Source of the DNA: Pectobacterium carotovorum
Lineage (GTDB): Bacteria > Pseudomonadota > Gammaproteobacteria > Enterobacterales > Enterobacteriaceae
NCBI RefSeq assembly: GCF_033898505.1
Contig: NZ_JAXAFK010000001.1
Span: 1,736,001 to 1,800,000, forward strand
Direction: 5' to 3'
Length of the DNA: 64,000 bases
Below, piece by piece: positions 55,177-63,015 of this stretch. Each line of letters starts with the position of its first letter. Position 1 is the first letter of the stretch. The notes under the pieces were generated by a model. It did no database searches. It had not been told where the DNA came from and saw nothing but the letters and a program-made list of their open reading frames with translations. Both the position numbers and the translations under genes were made by a program.

Positions 55177-56001
55177 TTACTCGGATGGCGCGCCTTTCTT
55201 CATCCACTCCGGTTTCTGGAACGCGTGGAACATGGAGTTTTTGTCTTCAAAGAACGCGGCGAATTCCGGAGATTGAACGGCGGCTTTCAAATCCTGAGCG
55301 AACGGTTTATCGGCATCTTCCGCACGCACGACGATCATGTTTTTCAGATCTTCCGGCAGCACATCCAGTTGAATCGCGTCAGACAGATTCAGACCAGCGG
55401 AAATCGCGAAGTTGGCGTTAATCAGCGAGCCGGTTACGCCACCCAATGCACGTGGCAGTTGTGCCGCTTCCAGCGGCTTAAAGACCAGCCCTTTCGGGTT
55501 TTCGGTGATATCGCGCAGCGAGGCTTTCGTCGGCGTAATCTCTGGATTGATCTTGATTAGGCCGTATTTTTGCAGAAAATCCAGCGAACGTGCCAGATTT
55601 GACGGATCGTTTGGCAGCGTGACGATATCACCCGCTTTTAGCTCATTCAGGGAGCGGACTTTGTTGGAGTAAAAGCCCATGCTGGCCGTCGGCACGGTGA
55701 TCACTTCCGCCAGTTTCAGCCCTTTATCCGCACTGAAACGGTCAAGATAGCGGCGGTTTTGGAACAGGTTGGCGTCGATACTGTTGTTCGACAGCGCCAG
55801 GTTCGGCTGGATGTAGTCGCTGAATTCGCGCACTTTTACCTCGTAGCCTTTTTTCACCATTTCCGGCTTGATCGCTTTCGTGACCATATCGCCATACGGC
55901 CCCGGCGAGACGCCGATGGTGATTTCTTTGCCTGAATCTGCTGCATAAGCCTGAGAGATACCCAGCGCCAGCATGAGTGGAATGAGTTTTTTCAATCGCA
56001 T
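55177..56001 (-). CDS. MetQ/NlpA-family substrate-binding protein
   Basis: This is the periplasmic binding component of a methionine-type ABC importer, 274 residues. The signal peptide (1 to about 21, SQAYA) is followed by EITIGVSPGPYGDM, FSDYIQPNLALSNNSIDANL (the family core) and ITVPTASMGFYSNKVRSLNE. Unlike classical MetQ there is no lipobox cysteine at the cleavage site, so the protein is probably soluble in the periplasm. The ligand may be methionine or another (acyl-)amino acid. It lies downstream of the racemase and MetNI-like genes on the same strand. Confidence 0.88.
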   Translation of the reverse strand: MRLKKLIPLMLALGISQAYAADSGKEITIGVSPGPYGDMVTKAIKPEMVKKGYEVKVREFSDYIQPNLALSNNSIDANLFQNRRYLDRFSADKGLKLAEVITVPTASMGFYSNKVRSLNELKAGDIVTLPNDPSNLARSLDFLQKYGLIKINPEITPTKASLRDITENPKGLVFKPLEAAQLPRALGGVTGSLINANFAISAGLNLSDAIQLDVLPEDLKNMIVVRAEDADKPFAQDLKAAVQSPEFAAFFEDKNSMFHAFQKPEWMKKGAPSE

Positions 56002-56306
56002 CGTCGCGTTCCTGTCTGTCTGATTGAGTCAGTGTTCGCCGTTTTGCTAACGGCATTTTTGTTGTCGTTATATAGAGCGCCAGCACAGGGTTAAGATCGA
56101 GATTCCGGGAGCGACCACGGTGCGAGGTATCCCTACGGGAACCTCATCACCGTGTTTCTCCCTAAATCCATACTCTTATGCCCTGCGCGGCATCGCTCAT
56201 TATTTTTTTCTATTTTGATAACGTTATTCCCTGGTGTTGGATAACGTTTTACTGCTCACATGTTTTACTAAAAAAAGGTTACTAAAAAAGCTGATTCAAT
56301 AATCAG
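56002..56306. other. Spacer between the racemase and binding-protein genes, with a long hairpin
   Basis: It contains a 56-nt near-perfect stem-loop (56107-56162) and AT-rich flanks. No gene is seen. A separate promoter for the binding-protein gene is likely here. Confidence 0.5.
56107..56162. repeat. 56-nt imperfect palindrome, REP-like intergenic element
   Basis: Nested complementary blocks run GGGAG, ACGGTG, GAGGT, CCC - TAC - GGG, ACCTC, CACCGT, CTCCC. Small bulges interrupt the stem and no T-run follows. Size, GC-rich stem and intergenic site resemble dispersed repetitive extragenic elements of enterobacteria. Confidence 0.65.
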
Positions 56307-57419
56307 TTAAAACAAAAAGGTTTCCTGTCCGTAGCAATATTTTTCGTACAGTTCAGGGTTAATATCGAAGCCGATTCCCGGTTTATTTGGCACCGCGACA
56401 CAGCTGTCTTTGTCTAATTCGACAAACGGCAGCATGAAGTCTTCATGCCAGTAACGGGAAGATGGCGGAATATCGTGCGCGTAGATAAAGTTCGGCAGCG
56501 TTGACACCGCAATGTTGTGCGCTTTACCGACCGCCGTATCCAGCATACCGCCGCACCACACCGGAATATTGTGCGCCTGACAGTAGTCATGAATCAGCTT
56601 GGTTTCAGTAATACCGCCCACGCGCGCGACTTTAATATTGATGATTTTGGCGCTGCCCAGTTCGATCGCCTTACGCGCGTCTTCTACCGACGCAATACTT
56701 TCATCCAGACAGATAGGTGTATTCACCGCCGCCTGAAGTTTGCGATGGTCGATAATGTCGTCGTGCGCCAGCGGCTGCTCGATCATCAGCAGATTGAATT
56801 GATCAATGCGCTTAAAGAAATCGATGTCATCCAACGTGTAGGCGGAATTGGCATCCACCATCAGCGTAATATTACCAAACGCCTGACGCAGTGCCAGAAT
56901 ATAGTCGTAATCTTTTCCCGGCTTGATCTTTATTTTGATGCGTTTGTAGCCTTCATTCAGGAAATTATCGACCACGCTGACTAATTTATCGGGCGTGTCC
57001 TGAATACCAATACTCACACCCGCTTCGACTTTATCCCGTACGCCGCCCAATAATTGATGCAGCGGTACGCCTTTTATCTTCGCGTAAGCATCCCAAATAC
57101 CGCCTTCGATTGCCGCTTTGGCGCAGTTATTACGCTTTACCGGGGCGAAAATATCGCGCACCTGCGAAGGATGCTCTATATCCCCAGCCTGCTTAATCAT
57201 CGGGATCAGGAAGTCACGCATAATATGCCAGGCGGTGACGTTGGTTTCTTCGTTATAAAACGGTAGAGAAATAGCCGAGCAATCGCCGTAACCAATCTGT
57301 CCGCCAGCGTGAACTTCCGCGATGGAAAAGTGTTTCTCCGTCTGCGTCGCAAAGCTGGTAGTAAATGGTGTTTTCAGCGCCATTTTCATTTTTCTTAATA
57401 CAATTTTGTCTATTTTCAT
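56307..57419 (-). CDS. Enolase-superfamily enzyme, N-succinylamino-acid racemase / o-succinylbenzoate synthase-like
   Basis: A 370-residue mandelate-racemase/muconate-lactonising-type TIM barrel. Catalytic and metal residues are visible: K-x-K on strand 2 (KRIKIKIKPGKD), VDANSAY (Asp), IEQPLAHDD (Glu), LDESIAS (Asp) and the second base Lys in INIKVARVGGITE. This K-x-K...K set is that of 1,1-proton-transfer racemases (dipeptide epimerases and N-acylamino-acid racemases) and OSB synthases. OSB synthase is unlikely because no menaquinone genes are nearby. Neighbouring amino-acid importer genes favour racemisation of an amino acid derivative. GAGAGATG precedes the start. Confidence 0.87.
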   Translation of the reverse strand: MKIDKIVLRKMKMALKTPFTTSFATQTEKHFSIAEVHAGGQIGYGDCSAISLPFYNEETNVTAWHIMRDFLIPMIKQAGDIEHPSQVRDIFAPVKRNNCAKAAIEGGIWDAYAKIKGVPLHQLLGGVRDKVEAGVSIGIQDTPDKLVSVVDNFLNEGYKRIKIKIKPGKDYDYILALRQAFGNITLMVDANSAYTLDDIDFFKRIDQFNLLMIEQPLAHDDIIDHRKLQAAVNTPICLDESIASVEDARKAIELGSAKIINIKVARVGGITETKLIHDYCQAHNIPVWCGGMLDTAVGKAHNIAVSTLPNFIYAHDIPPSSRYWHEDFMLPFVELDKDSCVAVPNKPGIGFDINPELYEKYCYGQETFLF

Positions 57420-57460
57420 GACATCTCTCTGCTGCCCTGAATACCCTATTCTGTGGTGGT

Positions 57461-58120
57461 TTAGCGGCGTTCGCGCTTATTCGCTCGTCGCGATAGCCTA
57501 TCACCCAGCGTTTGCACGACCTGCACCAGCACCACCAGCGCAATCACGGTCACCACCATGACTTCGGTTTCATAACGGTAATAGCCGAAGCGGATCGCCA
57601 GATCGCCCACGCCGCCGCCGCCGACAATTCCGGCCATTGCCGAGTAACCAATCAGGCTGACCAGCGTGATCGTCAGGCCACGTAATAATCCTGCCAGCGC
57701 TTCCGGTAACAGCACGGTTCCGATAATGCGCGTCGGGCTGGCACCAAACGCTTCTGCCGCCTCCACAATGCCGGGATCGACTTCGCGCAGCGCGGAATCC
57801 ACCAGTCGAGCATAAAAGGCAATCGCCGCGACAGACATCGGCACCGCCGCGGCCACTGGCCCTATCGTGTTCCCCAGCAGAAACTGCGTTAATGGCAACA
57901 GCAGCACCAGCAGGATCACAAACGGGATCGAGCGGATAATATTCACCAGCACGGTCGAGACCAGATAGATAAAACGGTTCTGCCAGAATAAATGACGATC
58001 GGTCACATAAATCGCGATACCTAACGGCAGGCCGAATATCACCGCACACAGCGTTGAAATACACACCATCGTGAAGGTTTCACCGAAGGCAAAAACTAAT
58101 TCACCCCATAACTCAGCCAT
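57461..58120 (-). CDS. Methionine-type ABC transporter permease (MetI-like)
   Basis: An inner-membrane permease of 219 residues from MAELWGELVFAFGETF. The longer open frame (to 58252) lies inside the ATPase gene. About five transmembrane helices and the EAA loop are visible (VDPGIVEAAEAFGASPTRII). ATG 58120 overlaps the end of the ATPase gene by 8 bp. Confidence 0.92.
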   Translation of the reverse strand: MAELWGELVFAFGETFTMVCISTLCAVIFGLPLGIAIYVTDRHLFWQNRFIYLVSTVLVNIIRSIPFVILLVLLLPLTQFLLGNTIGPVAAAVPMSVAAIAFYARLVDSALREVDPGIVEAAEAFGASPTRIIGTVLLPEALAGLLRGLTITLVSLIGYSAMAGIVGGGGVGDLAIRFGYYRYETEVMVVTVIALVVLVQVVQTLGDRLSRRANKRERR

Positions 58121-59135
58121 TGATGACCTCCACCCCAAAGGTATTCTGTCGAATATAAGCAATAGCGGCCGCGAGGTTATCCGCCGTAGGATCGTCACGG
58201 TATGAAAGCTGGGCGATAATATGCCCCAGTGCGCGATCGTTAATGTATTCAATATTGCCGTGCAGAATATTTACCGATACCTGAAATTGCTGTGCAACGT
58301 CGGATAATATGGGCTGCTCTACCGAATCATCGGCAAAGAGTATTTTCAGCAAGACACCTTTGTTGTTCTGCTTAAAGCGTTCCGGTAATTCGATCGGGCT
58401 GGTATGGCTAACCAGCTGTTTGGTGTAGGCGTGTTGCGGTGAGGAGAAGATCGTAAAGACGTCGCCTTCTTCCACAATATTTCCACCTGTCATCACCGCC
58501 ATGCGCTGACAAATACTTTTAATCACGCTCATTTCGTGGGAGATAAGCACGATCGTGATACCTAATCGGACATTGATGCTTTTCAATAGCGCCAGGATAG
58601 ACGCCGACGTTTCCAGATCCAGCGCCGAGGTCGGTTCATCACACAGCAGCACTTCGGGGTGGTTGGCGATGGCGCGAGCAATGCCAACACGCTGTTTCTG
58701 CCCGCCGCTCAGCTGCGCTGGATAAGATGTTCCTTTGTCCTGCAACCCGACCAGCGCCAAAATTTCCGGCACGCGCGAGGCGATTTCTTCTTTGCTCTTA
58801 CCCGCGGCACGCAGGCTGAACGCCACGTTGTCATACACATTGCGAGTATGCATCAGATTAAAATGCTGGAATATCATCCCGATGCGCTGCCGATGCTGGC
58901 GCAGTTCGCGGCCGGACGCATCGCTAATCAGCGTATCGCCCAGAAACACGCGTCCTTCGGTCGGCCGCTGCAATAAATTGATCGTCCGCAGCAGCGTACT
59001 TTTCCCCGCGCCGCTGGTGCCGACAATCCCAAAAACTTCACCCTGTTGAATGGTCAGGTTGACGTTGTTTACCGCTCTGGACTGTGCTGCTTTGCCGGCG
59101 GGAAAATCAACGCTCACGTTTTCTAACCGAATCAT
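58113..59135 (-). CDS. Methionine-type ABC transporter ATPase (MetN-like)
   Basis: The ATP-binding subunit powers uptake through the MetI-like permease. About 340 residues: Walker A GTSGAGKSTLL, signature LSGGQKQRVGIARAI, Walker B VLLCDEPTSALD, switch His (LISHEMSV), and a C-terminal NIL regulatory domain (about 265-340) as in MetN. A GTG at 59147 is also open, but AGGAG abuts it, so ATG 59135 is more likely. It is the first gene of the importer-racemase operon. Confidence 0.92.
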   Translation of the reverse strand: MIRLENVSVDFPAGKAAQSRAVNNVNLTIQQGEVFGIVGTSGAGKSTLLRTINLLQRPTEGRVFLGDTLISDASGRELRQHRQRIGMIFQHFNLMHTRNVYDNVAFSLRAAGKSKEEIASRVPEILALVGLQDKGTSYPAQLSGGQKQRVGIARAIANHPEVLLCDEPTSALDLETSASILALLKSINVRLGITIVLISHEMSVIKSICQRMAVMTGGNIVEEGDVFTIFSSPQHAYTKQLVSHTSPIELPERFKQNNKGVLLKILFADDSVEQPILSDVAQQFQVSVNILHGNIEYINDRALGHIIAQLSYRDDPTADNLAAAIAYIRQNTFGVEVING

Positions 59136-59677
59136 TACCTGACTCACTCCTGCTGACTGACTATTTTAAGAAATGTATCGTCGGCATACGCAAACGTATG
59201 CCTGTTTGATGTAGGGAAACCCTGATTTCGCATTAACGGGTGTTAAGCCTATCCCACAGAACCGTTTCACTTGTTATGTTGAACAGAGATAGGCTTTTCA
59301 TCGCCTTTTGCATTGAGGAATAACCGGGCTATTTATCGTTGCCATTTTTGTTATAATTAGATTAATTTCTTATAAATCAATGAAATATTAAAAAATATTC
59401 GTCTGTTTAAGTTAGAGAGAAATGAGCTTTGCGTCAATGATAAAAAAAGCAAATCACCTTTCTGTTTTTTAGAAACTTTTTTATGCTTTTTTCTTCTATA
59501 TAGGTGACTACCGCCCTCGGTTATCCCCATTCGAATCACGGCATCACTAAACATAACAAATCATGATAATTCTTTGATAAGTATCTCAAAATATATCCTG
59601 AAACATTACTATCACAATCAGCGCCTAGCCTGATCCCGCACAGAAAAACGTCTATCCTCCCAATTAAGGATGCCACC
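59136..59677. other. AT-rich intergenic region between the MetN-like gene and the PAP2 phosphatase
   Basis: This 540-bp stretch carries the divergent promoters. I see no MetJ-type AGACGTCT tandem boxes, no S-box/SAM riboswitch structure and no credible ORF (a 65-codon minus-strand frame at 59357-59554 lacks gene-like features). Confidence 0.5.
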
Positions 59678-61021
59678 ATGCGTTATCGCTCTATGCTGCT
59701 ACCGGCGACTAAAGTGTTACCCGCGCTCAACGTTTTACCGGCGATCAAGCTGCTGCCCGTTGCCAGTCTTTTCCTGTTACCACTTTCAGGGTTTGCTGCA
59801 ACGTCTGAACCGGACAACGCAAGTATCAGCGCCATTGTGGATACCACCACGCAGGCCAGTAACCGTCCCCACGTGATTGAACTGGAGCAATCCATTCAGG
59901 CCGCGCTGCGCAAAGCGATCCAGGGGGATGCGCCGCAGCTTACCCGAGCGCAGTTGGATCAGGCGAAAGAAACGCCACAAATGGCGGATATTGACTGGCT
60001 CAACAACAGCGGTTATGACTTCGCCGTGAAAGCCAACCAGCAGGCAGGCATTGCGCTGCTGGAATCCTTCTCCCACCTTTCCACCGATGTATTACAGCAA
60101 AACATGGCTATCGTGACGCGCATTAATCGCGAAGCGACCACAGGACAGCGCGAACAGGCACTGGTGGATGCAGAAGGCCAGGGGTATCTCTACTATCTGG
60201 CTGATGCATTGGGTCCACGTTTGGGTAAGGTCTTCATTAACGCGTATAACCACGGTGAAATACGCAAGGCTGCCGTCTTACTCAAGCTATCCGCCGTCAG
60301 TACGTCCGCAGCTAAGCAACATTTCAACTACCCTCGCCCTTTCCTACAGCCGAATAACACCATTCATCTGGTGCCGGATACCGCCGTGATTGGCGATAAC
60401 AAACCCTACACCGCTTCCGGCGGCGCATTTCCGAGCGGGCATACTAACACAGGCTACACCGACGCTCTGCTGTTAGCAGAAATGCTCCCCGAGCGCTTCG
60501 TCCCGCTGATCGATCGCGGCGCGCTCTACGGCTATTCACGCATCGTGCTGGGCGTGCATTATCCATTAGACGTGATCGGTTCGCGGATGCTTGCTGAACG
60601 CAACGTGGCGCACTACCTCAACGATCCACAGTACCGTCGGCTGTTTGAGCAAGCGAAAACGGAGTTACGCAGCGCGTTAGAGAAAGCCTGCGGCACGACG
60701 TTGAGCGCCTGCGCGAAGAGTGCGCCGCAGGACGACCCCTACGCCGCACCGGAAATGAAGACGTTTTACCGCTACACGATGACCTACGGTCTGCCGGCGC
60801 AACCCGGTACGGCGTCCCCGGTTAGCGTTCCCGAAGGTGCGGAAGTCCTGCTCGACCCCGTGCTTCCCCATCTCTCCGTAGCCCAACGTAGAAACCTGAT
60901 GGTGAAAACCGCGCTGGCTGACGGTTACCCACTTTCCGGCGCGCCGGGCGATAAAGGTACACAGAATTTCTGGCAACGCCTCAACCTGCATGACGCCGTG
61001 CAGTTAGCACTGCGCCGCTAA
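59678..61021 (+). CDS. Periplasmic PAP2-type acid phosphatase (class A-like)
   Basis: A 447-residue secreted phosphomonoesterase of the PAP2/vanadium-haloperoxidase superfamily. The three active-site motifs are present: KQHFNYPRPF (KX6RP), PSGHTNTGY (PSGH) and SRIVLGVHYPLDVIGS (SRX5HX3D). An N-terminal signal ends near SGFAA and is built from four hexapeptide repeats (see repeat entry). The C-terminal about 120 residues, with two cysteines (ACGTTLSACAKS), extend beyond the usual class A length of about 250, so it is a longer variant. AAGGA precedes the ATG. It has no visible link to the hrp cluster. Confidence 0.9.
   Translation: MRYRSMLLPATKVLPALNVLPAIKLLPVASLFLLPLSGFAATSEPDNASISAIVDTTTQASNRPHVIELEQSIQAALRKAIQGDAPQLTRAQLDQAKETPQMADIDWLNNSGYDFAVKANQQAGIALLESFSHLSTDVLQQNMAIVTRINREATTGQREQALVDAEGQGYLYYLADALGPRLGKVFINAYNHGEIRKAAVLLKLSAVSTSAAKQHFNYPRPFLQPNNTIHLVPDTAVIGDNKPYTASGGAFPSGHTNTGYTDALLLAEMLPERFVPLIDRGALYGYSRIVLGVHYPLDVIGSRMLAERNVAHYLNDPQYRRLFEQAKTELRSALEKACGTTLSACAKSAPQDDPYAAPEMKTFYRYTMTYGLPAQPGTASPVSVPEGAEVLLDPVLPHLSVAQRRNLMVKTALADGYPLSGAPGDKGTQNFWQRLNLHDAVQLALRR
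59699..59770 (+). repeat. Four 18-bp units in the signal-peptide codons of the PAP2 gene
   Basis: Units at 59699, 59717, 59735 and 59753 encode LPATKV, LPALNV, LPAIKL and LPVASL. They lie in frame and keep a hydrophobic signal core with interspersed Lys/Asn. Confidence 0.8.
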
Positions 61022-61027
61022 TGGAGC

Positions 61028-61061
61028 CCTCTTCCTCGCGTTTTCTTACGCGGGGAGGAGG
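61028..61061 (+). terminator. Stem-loop after the PAP2 phosphatase gene
   Basis: CCTCTTCCTCGCGT and ACGCGGGGAGGAGG pair along 14 bp with two G-U pairs and a 6-nt loop, immediately after the stop. There is no T-run, so termination would be weak or Rho-assisted. Confidence 0.5.
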
Positions 61062-61391
61062 AATGCCACGGGCGGATAATATTTAATTACGGAAATTTAT
61101 TATCATTATTATCTTCACTTGCCGTTGTTTCATTTTTTTTAAAAATAAATGATTCTATTTTTTAAAAAATGCCCCTATATGAAGAAATGTTGAAGCTACA
61201 ACACCACCTTCATAGCGCCACCTTAACGATTATTCCATCCATTTAACTGTAACGGTAACTTTCCAGACAGGATAATATTTTAATGGTTATTTACCTATCA
61301 GCATAGAATACCGATCGCTTTGTAAACCAATGTAAATCGATGCTATCACAAGTCCCCTAATGCCATTTTTTAATTTTAGTTCACCTCAATA

Positions 61392-61418
61392 TAAACCTTA
61401 TCTCCCCCCCGTCGATAT
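61392..61418 (+). promoter_or_regulatory. Sigma-28 (FliA)-like promoter of the chemoreceptor gene
   Basis: TAAA (61392-61395), exactly 15 nt, then GTCGATAT (61411-61418). The FliA consensus is TAAA-N15-GCCGATAA; the -10 half matches at 6 of 8 positions. It lies 41 nt upstream of the ATG. Confidence 0.75.
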
Positions 61419-61459
61419 AGAAATACCGCTCCTTATCCGGGAGTCATTTAGAGGTACTT

Positions 61460-62986
61460 ATGAGCATTAAACTTAAATTAATTTCGGTTATGTTGTTAAT
61501 GGCATTATTGCTTTTGGTTGTCTCTCTTATCGGACTGTTTGGCATGAATAATACTAACCAGTCGATGAAAACCCTGTATCAGGACCGGCTGATCGCGCTG
61601 GGCTATCTGGACAATATCACCCGGCAGGTAAACACCGTGATGTTTGAGATCGCCAGTGTTGATCTCTCACAGCCGGACGATGTCAAGACCGGGTTGGCGC
61701 ACATTGAAGAAGCACAAAAAATTTATGATGCGCAATGGGATTTATACAGCAAGACGTATTTAACGGGCGAAGAAAAAATATTAGAAGAACAGTTTGCAGT
61801 ATTATACAAGCAGTACAACGATAAAGTCGTTGTTCCTGCCATTAATGCAATACAGAAAAATGATAAAGACGCATTAGAATATATTATCAATCACACACTA
61901 AAAAGCGGATACGCCCCGATACAAAAGACGGCCGATCAATTGATTAAATTACAGTCTGATGTGGGACAAGCACTTTATTCCGAATCACAAAGTAGTTTCA
62001 GTAATATATTATTCTCCGTCGTCATTACCCTGCTGGTCGGAGTCGTCATCGTTGCCTTATCCGGCTGGCGATTGATTATGTCGATTGCCGTCCCAATAAA
62101 AAATGCCGTGGATTTAGCCAGAAAAGTCGCAGGCGGCGATCTGACGCATCGCATCGAGATTACCTCGCGCGATGAAATGGGACAGTTGCAAACCGCACTG
62201 CGGGAAATGGTGCTGAACCTGACGGATATCGTTGAGCGTGTACACAGCAACGCCGACATTATTGCAACCGCATCCAACCAGATCAGTAGCGGTAATATCG
62301 ATCTCTCCTCCCGAACCGAGCAGCAGGCCAGCTCACTGGAGGAAACCGCGGCGTCAATGGAACAGATGACATCCTCCGTGAAACAGAATGCCACTCATGC
62401 TGCCCACGCCAGCCAACTGGCAACGACCGCCTCGCAGCGCGCTGTTGATGGCGGCAAGATGATGGGCGATGTGACCAATGCCATGCAACAGATGGTGTCC
62501 TCCGCAGAGAAGATCACCAATATCATCAGCGTGATCGACGGTATTGCGTTCCAGACCAATATCCTCGCGCTGAATGCTGCCGTGGAGGCCGCTCGGGCGG
62601 GCGAGCAAGGGCGAGGCTTTGCCGTCGTCGCGGGCGAAGTTCGCACGCTGGCACAGCGCAGCGCCAGCGCGGCTAAAGAGATCAAAGAACTGATCGGGAC
62701 GTCCGTCGAACAGGCAAACCGCGGGCACCATGTCGTTACCGACGCGGGCAGTACGATTCAAAGCGTGGTGGAAGACATCAAACGCGTGGCCTCGCTCGTG
62801 ACCGAAATCTCCACCGCCAGTAATGAGCAAAGTCTGGGCATCGGGCAGATTAATACCGCGATTTCACAGATGGAAACGGTCACGCAGCAAAACGCCGCGC
62901 TGGTTAACGAAGCCGCCTCTGCCGCCGGTTCGCTATCCGAGCGGGCGGGTGAACTCAGTCATGCCGTTGCGGCGTTTCGTATCTAA
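61460..62986 (+). CDS. Methyl-accepting chemotaxis protein (4HB_MCP sensor)
   Basis: A 508-residue transmembrane chemoreceptor. TM1 (about 7-30, [20 protein letters not shown]) is followed by a four-helix-bundle periplasmic sensor (about 31-185), TM2 (about 188-210, [20 protein letters not shown]), HAMP ([20 protein letters not shown]) and the long cytoplasmic hairpin with tip IIEQ-class sequence ([40 protein letters not shown]). Methylation-type Glu/Gln pairs flank it ([20 protein letters not shown]). The C terminus ends AAFRI without the NWETF-type CheR/CheB tether. The ligand is unknown. Confidence 0.95.
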   Translation: MSIKLKLISVMLLMALLLLVVSLIGLFGMNNTNQSMKTLYQDRLIALGYLDNITRQVNTVMFEIASVDLSQPDDVKTGLAHIEEAQKIYDAQWDLYSKTYLTGEEKILEEQFAVLYKQYNDKVVVPAINAIQKNDKDALEYIINHTLKSGYAPIQKTADQLIKLQSDVGQALYSESQSSFSNILFSVVITLLVGVVIVALSGWRLIMSIAVPIKNAVDLARKVAGGDLTHRIEITSRDEMGQLQTALREMVLNLTDIVERVHSNADIIATASNQISSGNIDLSSRTEQQASSLEETAASMEQMTSSVKQNATHAAHASQLATTASQRAVDGGKMMGDVTNAMQQMVSSAEKITNIISVIDGIAFQTNILALNAAVEAARAGEQGRGFAVVAGEVRTLAQRSASAAKEIKELIGTSVEQANRGHHVVTDAGSTIQSVVEDIKRVASLVTEISTASNEQSLGIGQINTAISQMETVTQQNAALVNEAASAAGSLSERAGELSHAVAAFRI

Positions 62987-63015
62987 CCACCGTTCTCACT
63001 ACACCCAGACGCGAG

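Larger units (their letters stand above)
61022..61459. other. Intergenic region upstream of the chemoreceptor gene
   Basis: It holds a GC-rich stem-loop at 61028-61061 (14-bp stem with two G-U pairs, probable end of the phosphatase transcript), a long AT-rich segment, and a sigma-28-like promoter at 61392-61418. Confidence 0.6.

Noticed and set aside
58121..58252. 44-codon extension of the MetI-like permease
   Set aside because: It lies entirely in the MetN-like coding sequence; the family N terminus begins at MAELWGELV.
59357..59554. 65-codon minus-strand ORF between the MetN-like and PAP2 genes
   Set aside because: AT-rich, Lys/Phe/Leu-biased frame without ribosome-binding site or homology I recognise.
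59136..59677. SAM riboswitch or MetJ box for the methionine-type importer
   Set aside because: No S-box-like helices and no tandem AGACGTCT-type repeats are visible.
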